A stretch of 64,000 nucleotides of DNA from Segetibacter koreensis DSM 18137 (GTDB lineage: Bacteria; Bacteroidota; Bacteroidia; Chitinophagales; Chitinophagaceae): positions 151,594-215,593 of the forward strand of contig NZ_KB893326.1 of the NCBI RefSeq assembly GCF_000374045.1, written 5' to 3'. Shown piece by piece: positions 1 through 7,095 of the stretch (its first letter is position 1; every line of letters begins with the position of its first letter). A program made the translations under genes and the position numbers. The notes under the pieces are model-generated. The model saw only the letters and a program-made list of their open reading frames with translations. It ran no database searches and was not told the origin of the DNA.

Positions 1-66
1 GTAAAAGGGTATGAAGCAATGATATTAAATAGAAGTTCTACTGGCGGGCTTATTGCCACACGGTAA
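1..66 (+). CDS. C-terminal tail of a gene cut by the window edge (uncertain)
   Basis: Frame 1 is open from the first base to a TAA at 64-66, giving about 21 residues that end in GGLIATR. The other two plus-strand frames hit stops almost at once. I do not recognise a family, and so short an open frame could arise by chance. The following 192 bases up to the ferredoxin gene hold no gene, only a weak 6-bp hairpin near 119-135. Confidence 0.25.
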   Translation, partial: VKGYEAMILNRSSTGGLIATR

Positions 67-258
67 GTTCATTTGGCATAATAACTACTATTTTTATTGA
101 GAGAGATGAGAATTGGGGCTTCCTGAAAAAGGAAGGTGTACTTATGTAAATAACCCTTTTTTATGCAGAAACGAGATCGGCAGTTTTGTTTCTTGTCAAA
201 TAAAATTAGGTTTTAGCGAACAAATAGGAACAAGCTTTTTTGAAGCACTTTAATAAGT

Positions 259-603
259 TTATAACAATGACTCTCCGCCAATAATTTCCACGTTTATGTT
301 CTTTAAGTTTTCATCCACTAATATCTGGCACGCAAGGCGAAGTTCAGATGATTGTATGCCCATTTTATAAAGTGTCCTTTCTTCATTTCTCTCCAGGGTA
401 TTCATTCCGGCAGGCAGCCCTTCAACTTTTACAACACATGTGCCACATCGGCCCATGCCTTTACATTCACCAAAATCTTCAATATAGATTTTATCGTACA
501 GTAAAACCATGAGGTTTCTATATTCGCCTTCGTAGGTTTGCAATTCATACTTTTCGCCTTGATAGTAGGCGGTGAAGTGAATGTACGTCTTATTTATTGC
601 CAT
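259..603 (-). CDS. 2Fe-2S ferredoxin
   Basis: A 114-residue protein with the plant-type 2Fe-2S pattern: C47, C53 and C56 in a GECKGMGRCGTC loop, and C92 in the RLACQI segment near the C-terminus. Such ferredoxins carry single electrons in the cytosol. No reductase is fused to it and the partner is not visible. It is the last gene of the minus-strand run that starts with the Rrf2 regulator, beginning 6 bp after the haemerythrin gene. That position suggests it supplies electrons to, or helps repair, the iron proteins encoded upstream. The family call is firm; the role is inferred. Confidence 0.88.
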   Translation of the reverse strand: MAINKTYIHFTAYYQGEKYELQTYEGEYRNLMVLLYDKIYIEDFGECKGMGRCGTCVVKVEGLPAGMNTLERNEERTLYKMGIQSSELRLACQILVDENLKNINVEIIGGESLL

Positions 604-609
604 CTGGAG

Positions 610-1098
610 TTAGTCCTTTTTCTTCAGCCAAAATTCATCTGCAAAGTCATCTTTTAACGTCGGATCATTTTGAGCTGCTATTTGTTTTCCAATGGTTTCC
701 AATTGCTCATTTGTCAATACCTTTTCCAGGTGAGGAAATAATTCTCTTTCTTCATACCGAACATGATTATCTACTGTACCGGCGAGAATTGATAATTGAT
801 CTGCCAGGTTATTTCCAGCAGAAGGCAAAGTGTTTATCTGTTGAGTAATTTGTGCATGTTCATCAAGGGCTTTTTGCACCGCGGCATCTTTCACCGGGGC
901 AAATAAAATAGTTTCTTCTTCCTTAAAATGCGGTTGAAGGTGGTGTTGCCAGAAGTATTGTACATACTTTTCTATTCTGCCGGGTTCTATTTCGAACTTT
1001 AATCCGTTTCTTATTTTCCAGCAAAACAACAAAGTGAAGTGGTGGTCTTTTGAGAGCTTAACAATATGCTCGTTTCGTTTGATAGGTTTTTTTTCCAT
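610..1098 (-). CDS. Haemerythrin-domain (HHE) protein
   Basis: A 162-residue helical protein with haemerythrin-like metal ligands: a DHH pair at residues 18-20, HFKEEE around 57-62, H81, HVRYEE around 112-117 and H123 in the FPHLEK segment. HHE proteins bind a diiron centre and are used for O2 or NO sensing, O2 storage or repair of damaged Fe-S centres. It lacks the N-terminal ScdA domain of full-length RIC/YtfE proteins. It sits between the DUF488 gene and the ferredoxin gene in the oxidase/globin operon, which favours a role in NO or oxygen stress. The domain is clear; the exact role is inferred. Confidence 0.85.
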   Translation of the reverse strand: MEKKPIKRNEHIVKLSKDHHFTLLFCWKIRNGLKFEIEPGRIEKYVQYFWQHHLQPHFKEEETILFAPVKDAAVQKALDEHAQITQQINTLPSAGNNLADQLSILAGTVDNHVRYEERELFPHLEKVLTNEQLETIGKQIAAQNDPTLKDDFADEFWLKKKD

Positions 1099-1172
1099 TT
1101 TAAATTATAGTGAATAGTGAATACCTATTGAAAGGAATTGAAAGTTTTTTACAAATCTGGTGTATAGTTTCC

Positions 1173-1544
1173 TTAATCAGTTTCCTTTGTATTCTTATTC
1201 TTTGCCAGCAAATCTTTTAAAACGACTGCCTGGTTATGTTGTTCGTCTTTAGCCCCGTAAATTAGTGTTACCGTTTTATGTTTATCTATAAACGATGACA
1301 GTTCTTTTAATGCATTCGATTGTTGTAGTTCCGTTTCGTACCTGTTTTTAAATTCTTCCCATTTTGCGGGATCATGGTTAAACCATTTTCGCAGTTCATT
1401 TGAAGGAGCAATTACTTTCATCCAAAGATCAAAATGAGCATTTTCTTTTTTTATACCGCGGGGCCATAACCTGTCAACCAGCACACGAAATCCATCAGAT
1501 TTTTCTGCAAAATCATAAACTCGTTTTATTTTTATTGCAGCCAT
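1173..1544 (-). CDS. DUF488 family protein
   Basis: A 123-residue protein with the conserved DUF488 features VLVDRLWPRGIKKE near the N-terminus, LRKWFNHDPAKWEEFKNRY in the middle and a VTLIYGAKDEQHNQAVVL segment near the C-terminus. The length is typical of the family, whose biochemical function is not established. DUF488 genes are often found near haem- and oxygen-related genes. Here it lies in the minus-strand run between a small membrane protein gene (27 bp upstream) and the haemerythrin gene (74 bp downstream). It is probably cytosolic, since no signal or membrane segment is seen. Confidence 0.85.
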   Translation of the reverse strand: MAAIKIKRVYDFAEKSDGFRVLVDRLWPRGIKKENAHFDLWMKVIAPSNELRKWFNHDPAKWEEFKNRYETELQQSNALKELSSFIDKHKTVTLIYGAKDEQHNQAVVLKDLLAKNKNTKETD

Positions 1545-1571
1545 ATTTCAAGTATAAAAAGCGACGTTTAG

Positions 1572-2012
1572 TTAACCTGTAACAAACCCTTTAAACAACT
1601 TAAAACCAAGCACAAAGAGCGTGCAAAGTTTAATAACCTCAGCACCCACAAAGTACCAATGTAATGAAGAAGGCATTAAAGTCTTTCCGCTAATAACTAT
1701 ATTAGCCCTGGCATCTAAAGCAGGTAACAGCCAAAATGTTTGCACAATCAGAAACCAAACAGCAATTCCAAATAACACGATGTTGCTGGAGACTACTTGC
1801 TGCTTATTAGAAATGTAACTAATGAAAATTATAGCTGCAAACAACCATTCAATTTTATTAAGAGCGCCGAAGACAAGTTTTCCAATACTTAAGCCTATAG
1901 GTACAGTAACGCCGGGCGCACGAAACTTTAGCCAAGATTCCATAAAGCTAATGGCAATGAGGCACCCTGACCATACTAACACTGACATAAGCATAACATA
2001 TTGCTTCCACAT
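1572..2012 (-). CDS. Small membrane protein with four predicted TM helices
   Basis: A 146-residue hydrophobic protein with helices at about residues 5-24, 55-66, 75-95 and 118-140. I do not recognise a named family with certainty; it resembles DUF4149-like or CopD-like small membrane proteins only in general layout. Its ATG overlaps the TAA of the upstream truncated haemoglobin gene (TAATG on the minus strand), which implies translational coupling. The context of oxidase, globin and haemerythrin suggests a role in the same stress or respiratory response, but nothing in the sequence proves this. Confidence 0.7.
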   Translation of the reverse strand: MWKQYVMLMSVLVWSGCLIAISFMESWLKFRAPGVTVPIGLSIGKLVFGALNKIEWLFAAIIFISYISNKQQVVSSNIVLFGIAVWFLIVQTFWLLPALDARANIVISGKTLMPSSLHWYFVGAEVIKLCTLFVLGFKLFKGFVTG

Positions 2013-2410
2013 TATACGAGGGTTTTGAATTTTTGATTTCTAAAATGTTCGATTTTCATTTCAAACATTTGTGCCATTTTATTTGCACGCCACAATGCTT
2101 CATTTGCTTTTTCGCCACAAAACAGTTCATCGATTGTCTTAGTAAATAGCGTTAGCCATTGTTCAAAATGTTGATGATCAACAGGAAGGTTTGCGTGAGG
2201 CGGAAACGGGGCGCCAAAATAAGTATGTTCTTCAAGCAACACTGTTTGCCAAAAAGTGTACATTTTTTCTAAATGTTGCGGCCATCGATCTTGGATTCGG
2301 GCATCGAAGACCGGCCCTAAAAAACTATCACTCCGCACTTTATCATAAAAAGTATCAACCAATAATTTTATATCATTCATCCCTTCTATATCCGTTCTCC
2401 CGTTCATCAT
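2012..2410 (-). CDS. Group III truncated haemoglobin
   Basis: About 132 residues with the group III truncated globin pattern: a VDTFYDKVRSDSFLGPVF start, a WPQHLEKMYTFWQTVLL core, a Y-G-P-F-P-H-L-P stretch and HFEQWLTLF with the likely proximal histidine. These globins bind O2 or NO. I place the start at 2410 instead of an upstream ATG at 2476, because ATG at 2410-2408 overlaps the TGA of the preceding gene (ATGA), and the extra 22 residues look like readthrough of the neighbour. It is coupled at both ends to its neighbours in the operon. Confidence 0.85.
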   Translation of the reverse strand: MMNGRTDIEGMNDIKLLVDTFYDKVRSDSFLGPVFDARIQDRWPQHLEKMYTFWQTVLLEEHTYFGAPFPPHANLPVDHQHFEQWLTLFTKTIDELFCGEKANEALWRANKMAQMFEMKIEHFRNQKFKTLV

Positions 2411-2811
2411 TTTTGAAACAATTGGGTGATTAAATAATAAATGGCCCAGCCTCCAAACAGTATGTGGGCTATCCAAACCCAGCCTGGAATACTGCGCGGA
2501 GTTTCACTTCCTTCAATTAAAAAAACTTTTTGGTCGCCTTTGCCATAAGCGCTGATCATTATAGGAATCACTCCATCTACCACTTCATTTTCTTTGAGGC
2601 CTTCTATTGAAATATCAGGTCCATTACGTACAGTAAAGGGAATTTTACGTATGCCTTCCGTGCCACTTGGGTCTTTGCTTACTATCCGTAAAAAATGTTC
2701 GCCGTCAACCAACTTACGCGTATCAAGTTCAAAATTAATCGGCGACTTAAATGAGCCGACGGGTTGTTGCTCGTCATCTATAAAAATTATAAGAGAGCTT
2801 TTGTCTTCCAT
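2407..2811 (-). CDS. Tail-anchored protein with Ig-like extracytoplasmic or cytosolic domain
   Basis: A 134-residue protein with no signal peptide, a beta-rich N-terminal 100 residues (GSFKSPINFELDT, LVDGEHFLRIVSKD, IPFTVRNGPDI) resembling an Ig-like fold, and one C-terminal membrane helix at about 109-130. I do not recognise a named family. It lies between a small CPAC membrane protein and the truncated haemoglobin, overlapping the latter by 4 bp. Because it follows the oxidase genes so closely it may be an accessory or assembly subunit of that enzyme, but this is inference from position only. Confidence 0.65.
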   Translation of the reverse strand: MEDKSSLIIFIDDEQQPVGSFKSPINFELDTRKLVDGEHFLRIVSKDPSGTEGIRKIPFTVRNGPDISIEGLKENEVVDGVIPIMISAYGKGDQKVFLIEGSETPRSIPGWVWIAHILFGGWAIYYLITQLFQK

Positions 2812-2817
2812 TTTAAA

Positions 2818-3072
2818 TCAATTTAGTACGGTTCTTTTAATATGGTTCAGGTTTTTTTCTTCAGGTTTTATCAGCCATTTTATAGTGTAGTAAAGTGTTA
2901 TCAATACAATAAAAATAGTTGCCCACACAATTACATAATCCCAACTGCTATCGGGGCCGGTGCCATGCGTGATACCCTGTAATATTTTTGGCTGCCTCTT
3001 TTCACATGCCGGGCATGCAATAGCTGCTATCCTTACAATTACCAGGCAGATGATTAATAGCATTTTTTTCAT
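2818..3072 (-). CDS. Small CPAC-motif membrane protein, oxidase-associated
   Basis: About 84 residues when started at the ATG at 3072, which gives a clean MKKMLLIICLVIV signal; an upstream ATG at 3108 would add 12 basic residues before it. After the signal comes CPACEKRQP, then a predicted membrane helix around residues 43-63 and a short basic tail. The cysteine pair directly after the signal could bind copper or haem or form a disulphide, as in small oxidase assembly factors. It follows the cytochrome c gene by 50 bp. I do not recognise the family; the link to the oxidase is positional. Confidence 0.65.
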   Translation of the reverse strand: MKKMLLIICLVIVRIAAIACPACEKRQPKILQGITHGTGPDSSWDYVIVWATIFIVLITLYYTIKWLIKPEEKNLNHIKRTVLN

Positions 3073-3122
3073 TGTAAGCTTTTTAAATTTTCTATTATAT
3101 TTTATCAATTTAAAAGGTTGAC

Positions 3123-4148
3123 CTATTTAGTTGCAGGTGTATCTTTTGACTTCAATTTCACTAGGTCCATTAATTTTTTTATATCTGCAGACGTTACTTT
3201 TTTTGCATTGTTTCCCCAGCTTGTTTTTTCATGGCTCATGATTGCTGCGATTTCCTCAGGAGTTAAATTATTATTGGTTCCAATTGCAGGCATTGGGGGA
3301 AACCCTTCCTGCACACGTCCGCTATAGCCATTCATAATTATATCTACCATTAGCTCAGGGTTTTCATCCAGTACTACTTTGCTTCCTTTTAAAGGGGGAA
3401 AAGCACCTTTTAATCCTTCACCGTTTTCCTGGTGGCAGCTTTGACAATTGGCTGCATACAATGCGGTTCCATCAAGCTGCTGTTCCTGGGGAGCGCCAGA
3501 CTCGTTTTTCTTTTCCCTTTTATATAAAAATTCGAGGTTCGGAGTGCCATCGGGCAATTTAATTTGTTTGAGGGTTTGCAGGTAGGCGACTAATTGCAAT
3601 GCTTCTTTCGTTGCTACCACTTTGCCTTCCTGCCCTTGTAAATATTCTTTGGGCACATTTACCACAACATCTCCTTTGGCAGGTACTTTTTTTACTTCAA
3701 ACATCCAGGGGTAAGCAGGCATAATGGATTGTTTTACCACAATTCTCGGGTTAAACATGTGCACGAGGTGCCAGTCAATGCTCGGCTGGCGTGTTCCAAT
3801 ACTTGCAAGGTCCGGTCCTGTACGCTCTGTACCCATTACGGTTGCTGTGTTACGCCACAAATCGGTACGGTGCAAAGAGGCATAATCAGCAGCAATGCTG
3901 GGACGTTCTCCCCACACTTTATCCATGTCTACATTTCTTACCTGTTGGGTATGGCAGGCAACGCAACCATTCGCTACATAAATTGCCTTACCCTGCAAGG
4001 CATCGCCGCTCAATGCCTCTGCCTGGGGTAGTGGTGCGTTATTTTTCTGATTATACAGGGCGGGCAGAATTGCTACAAGTATGGTTAAAAAAAGAAATAA
4101 GCCGAGAGCTGTTAAAAAGAGTTTTTTATGGTCGTTGAAATACTCCAT
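3123..4148 (-). CDS. CcoO-like monohaem cytochrome c subunit fused to a second cytochrome c domain
   Basis: A 341-residue membrane-anchored dihaem protein. One N-terminal helix (about 10-30) is followed by a CcoO/FixO-like domain with CVACH (C62, C65, H66), a GTERTGPDLASIG segment and SIMPAYPW with a likely methionine ligand at M143. From about residue 225 there is a separate class I cytochrome c domain with CQSCH (C235, C238, H239) and a GFPPMPAIG segment with a likely axial Met. In ordinary cbb3 oxidases CcoO and the dihaem CcoP are separate; here one fused protein may do both jobs. It lies 72 bp after the catalytic subunit gene and should pass electrons to it from periplasmic donors or quinol:cytochrome c reductase. 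Confidence 0.85.
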   Translation of the reverse strand: MEYFNDHKKLFLTALGLFLFLTILVAILPALYNQKNNAPLPQAEALSGDALQGKAIYVANGCVACHTQQVRNVDMDKVWGERPSIAADYASLHRTDLWRNTATVMGTERTGPDLASIGTRQPSIDWHLVHMFNPRIVVKQSIMPAYPWMFEVKKVPAKGDVVVNVPKEYLQGQEGKVVATKEALQLVAYLQTLKQIKLPDGTPNLEFLYKREKKNESGAPQEQQLDGTALYAANCQSCHQENGEGLKGAFPPLKGSKVVLDENPELMVDIIMNGYSGRVQEGFPPMPAIGTNNNLTPEEIAAIMSHEKTSWGNNAKKVTSADIKKLMDLVKLKSKDTPATK

Positions 4149-4220
4149 TTTATAATTTTTTTTGCTGGTTCAATCCGTAATAATTCTTCTTTTAGTTTTG
4201 ATAGAACAAAACCGTTTATA

Positions 4221-6383
4221 TTACTGTACATCTACTAATTCATGGCCTTCTAAAGTCAGTTTTTCTAAAGCTTCTTCGTTAATATTGACAACCTTTCTCG
4301 GATTGATCATTTTATACATATTGAAGGCAAAAACCAGGTGAGACGCCCACATTAATGTTCCGCCAATAGCTCGCCAAAGCCAGTAAGGAGCCATGAAGGA
4401 AACGCTGTCAATAAATGGTTTTCCATCCAGCCACATCATGCCTCTTAAAGTTCCCCCGATCATTAATGGAATAGTATAAAACAATAGCCCGATAAACGCC
4501 ATCCAAAAATGAATACCTACTGTTACCTGCGGAGGCTCCTGCCGTGTAAGCCTTGGAATAATGGCATAAATGCCACCCCAAAGAAAAAATGCGATAATGC
4601 CATACATGGTTAAATGAGAGTGCGCTACTGTAAAGTCGGTAAAGTGCCAGACAAGGTTAGTGAAACGAAATGCTTCTGCTGTACCCTGAAGGGATCCCGA
4701 AAAATAAAATATGGTTCCAATAATAAAGAAGGGGAGGGTATAACTACCTGAAACTTTATTCCATGAACCCTTGAAGGTCATTAAAAAATTGGTAGTACCG
4801 GAAACGACGGGTATCACCATTCCCACGCTTCCAACAATGGCAACTGTCTGCAAAGACCAGGGAATAGCACTGAAAACAAAGTGATGGGTACCTATAAGTG
4901 TATAAAAAAATATCTGCGACCAGAAAGCAAGTATGCCCAGGCTGTAGGAATAGATAGGTTTATTTAGCTGCTGGGGTAAATAATAATAAACAAGCCCCAG
5001 GGTAAACAACATAAACCACATACCTACCCCCTGGTGCATATAGTAACCCTGAGTAATTGTTTCACCTAAACCGTCTTGCCAAAATGGAAGATAAGCTACT
5101 ACTGAAATCGTGATAGCAAACATAACGGCGGCGATAATGTACCAGTTTGATACATATATTTCTTTGGTTTTACGAGTGGCAACTGTTTTAAGAAAGTTGG
5201 CTAATGTAAGAGCAAGGCCGATACCAAACAAAAGCTGAATAGGCCATACATATTCCCGGTATTCGCCGCCGCCGTTATTAATACCCGCCATTAGCAAAAT
5301 ACTGCCCAGCAGTACTGTAGCATTGATTAAATACAAAGTGTACCATCCCCATTTTAAACTATATATCTGTACGTTGCCAACGCGTGGTACTACATAATAT
5401 CCTAATCCTAACATAGCTAATGAAGACCAACCCCAGAAGACAGAATTAGTATGAACTGGTCTAAGCCTTCCAAAGCTGAGCCAGCTTAGATGATCTGCAT
5501 CAGGCGCTACAAACTTAATACCTGCATATTCTCCGATTGAAGTGCCAAACACCAGCCAAACGGTAGCAGTAATTAAAAACCAGATAATAAGTTTTGAAAG
5601 TTGGGGATCTACATCAGGCCGTTTAAGCGCTTTTCTCTTTTCAGCGATAAAACGAATATTCGCATGTTCATTTACATTAGTAATTATACCTTTATCATCA
5701 TTGGGTGGAAGTGATCCCGAAAGTTCATTTTGTCTAAGCTTGTAATCAAGCACTGCTTTGCGTTTTCTTAAAGCGTCCGATATTTCTTCTTCGGGTAAAG
5801 TTTTTAAATATTCGGTCAACCGCTCTACTTCTGCAAGATTCTGATTAAAGCGGTAGCGTTTTACAATATTTGACACTTTTAATGTCATAAGTATAATACC
5901 GGTAAGAATGGGAGTAAGAATTAAAATAAGCGTTATAACAATGCCGCCTTCGCTAAATAAGGAAAAAGGCTTTTCCGCTGTTGTTTGAGCAAATACATTT
6001 GTACTTAATAATGTTGCGCCAAGAAGCATAAAAAGCAGGAGAGGGAGATTTGTACCTGTCGCCTTCAGCTTCCTTGTTTGTTTGTATTTTAAAAAAGTAT
6101 CAATCTGTTTACTGTCAAATGCATTAAAATATTCCTCTACTTTTCCTGTATATTCACCCTTCATTTTTTTTCTCACCAGTTTCATCATCTCGTGTGTTTC
6201 GACCGAAAGAAATATTGCGGCCGCCAGTACTATCAATACCAGCAAACAAAGCACTATTATTTCCCCTATTCCGGGGGAGGCAGACGGCGGTACCGTTCTT
6301 TCAGATTGTGCTAATAAAGGAAAAGGGAATAATAAAGATACAATAGCAAACCACCGCGGAATGCCATACTTACTTGTGTTCAT
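4221..6383 (-). CDS. Divergent C-family (cbb3-like) haem-copper oxidase, catalytic subunit
   Basis: A 720-residue membrane protein. The last ~460 residues are a CcoN/FixN-type core. Spacing matches the known cbb3 active site exactly: H450 (CuB), Y494 (the tyrosine cross-linked to that histidine in cbb3 enzymes, 44 residues on), H500/H501 (CuB, 50 on), and H588 and H590 in AHSHL (haem b3 and haem b). H311 is the likely second haem b ligand. This argues for O2 reduction more than for NO reduction. Oddities: the motifs YYMHQGVG, GTHHF and AHSHL differ from the usual WYGHNAV, GPHHL and GHVHAG; Q566 stands where cbb3 enzymes have a conserved glutamate (TFEGP); and residues 1-250 are an extra N-terminal region with two similar units, each a signal-like helix ending in AQ followed by a second helix. 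No ccoP, ccoG, ccoS or ccoQ gene is nearby. Confidence 0.85.
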   Translation of the reverse strand: MNTSKYGIPRWFAIVSLLFPFPLLAQSERTVPPSASPGIGEIIVLCLLVLIVLAAAIFLSVETHEMMKLVRKKMKGEYTGKVEEYFNAFDSKQIDTFLKYKQTRKLKATGTNLPLLLFMLLGATLLSTNVFAQTTAEKPFSLFSEGGIVITLILILTPILTGIILMTLKVSNIVKRYRFNQNLAEVERLTEYLKTLPEEEISDALRKRKAVLDYKLRQNELSGSLPPNDDKGIITNVNEHANIRFIAEKRKALKRPDVDPQLSKLIIWFLITATVWLVFGTSIGEYAGIKFVAPDADHLSWLSFGRLRPVHTNSVFWGWSSLAMLGLGYYVVPRVGNVQIYSLKWGWYTLYLINATVLLGSILLMAGINNGGGEYREYVWPIQLLFGIGLALTLANFLKTVATRKTKEIYVSNWYIIAAVMFAITISVVAYLPFWQDGLGETITQGYYMHQGVGMWFMLFTLGLVYYYLPQQLNKPIYSYSLGILAFWSQIFFYTLIGTHHFVFSAIPWSLQTVAIVGSVGMVIPVVSGTTNFLMTFKGSWNKVSGSYTLPFFIIGTIFYFSGSLQGTAEAFRFTNLVWHFTDFTVAHSHLTMYGIIAFFLWGGIYAIIPRLTRQEPPQVTVGIHFWMAFIGLLFYTIPLMIGGTLRGMMWLDGKPFIDSVSFMAPYWLWRAIGGTLMWASHLVFAFNMYKMINPRKVVNINEEALEKLTLEGHELVDVQ

Positions 6384-6414
6384 AATAAAATAATTATTAT
6401 TTTTTCTATAAAAA

Positions 6415-6849
6415 CTATCGCTGCTTCAGGTAGGCCAGTTTGTTTTCCAGTTGTTCCTGCAACTCATCTAGCTTTACACTTTGCAGCATGTCATAAATAT
6501 CCTTTCGTACTTTTTTAAATTCATTATGAATCGGGCACGGCTTTATTTCTGAGCAATAATCGAGTCCTAAGCCGCAACCGGAAAAAATTTTATCTCCATC
6601 AATAGCTTTTACTATATCAGCTAAAGAACATTGTAGAGAATTTTTGTTAAGGTAAAATCCTCCGGTGGGACCTTTTAAAGATTGTAACAATTCCTTTTTT
6701 ATTAATTCCTGCAAAATTTTAGCAATGAAATGTTCCGGAGCATCAATTTCTTTAGCAATTTCCTTAATGCCTACTTTGCTTCCATCCTTTGTTCTTCTGG
6801 CTATAAAAATCATCGCCCTTATGGCGTACTCACATGTTTTCGAAAACAT
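6415..6849 (-). CDS. Rrf2-family Fe-S transcriptional regulator
   Basis: A 144-residue regulator with an N-terminal winged helix (MFSKTCEYAIRAMIFIA, then GIKEIAKEIDAPEHFIAKIL and GPTGGFYLN) and three cysteines, C92, C99 and C105, in the Rrf2 cluster-binding loop (C-X6-C-X5-C). This places it with the IscR/NsrR/RsrR group, which sense Fe-S status, NO or redox state through a cluster. It is the first gene of the minus-strand run and ends 31 bp before the oxidase gene, so it probably regulates itself and the operon. The near-palindrome at 6886-6913 is a likely target. Which signal it senses cannot be read from the sequence; NO is favoured by the globin and haemerythrin neighbours. Confidence 0.9.
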   Translation of the reverse strand: MFSKTCEYAIRAMIFIARRTKDGSKVGIKEIAKEIDAPEHFIAKILQELIKKELLQSLKGPTGGFYLNKNSLQCSLADIVKAIDGDKIFSGCGLGLDYCSEIKPCPIHNEFKKVRKDIYDMLQSVKLDELQEQLENKLAYLKQR

Positions 6850-6866
6850 TCATCATATTTATGGTG

Positions 6867-6874
6867 CAAATATA
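6867..6874 (-). promoter_or_regulatory. Candidate -7 box of the Rrf2/oxidase operon promoter
   Basis: On the minus strand this reads TATATTTG, matching the Bacteroidota TAnnTTTG element, with a TTTG at about 6899-6896 spaced some 21 bp upstream as the -33 part. It lies 17 bp before the Rrf2 start codon. Confidence 0.55.
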
Positions 6875-6885
6875 AGGTGTTTCAA

Positions 6886-6913
6886 TAATAGAGGACAAAT
6901 TTATCTTCTATTA
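6886..6913. promoter_or_regulatory. Near-palindromic operator candidate for the Rrf2 regulator
   Basis: A 28-bp inverted repeat centred between 6899 and 6900. Twelve of 14 base pairs match; the half-site is TAATAGAGGACAAA read inward. It overlaps the -33 region of the operon promoter, the position expected for a repressor. Its AAGAT..AAATTT..ATCTT character resembles NsrR-type sites in general form. Seen directly; binding is inferred. Confidence 0.6.
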
Positions 6914-7095
6914 AAAAATGTTTATAGGGTTATGGAAAAATTAGTCCTGAAAAATTAATAATAAGGGGAATGTTTATAAGAGAAGCTATCATAAAGGAAA
7001 GACGTTTTTTCTATCTCTTTATGACAACTAATACAGTATGTGAATGTAAGCAACAGGAATTTGTATAGGAAGATATTTGCGGCTTTTTGTTTCTC

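Noticed and set aside
2411-2476. Longer N-terminus for the truncated haemoglobin starting at 2476
   Set aside because: The added 22 residues lie wholly within the upstream gene, and the ATG at 2410 gives the common ATGA start-stop overlap.
4221-6383. Idea that the catalytic subunit lacks the active site tyrosine and is a nitric oxide reductase
   Set aside because: Counting residues puts Y494 exactly 44 after H450 and 6 before the HH pair, the same spacing as in cbb3 oxidases, so the tyrosine is present. An NO-reducing side activity remains open.
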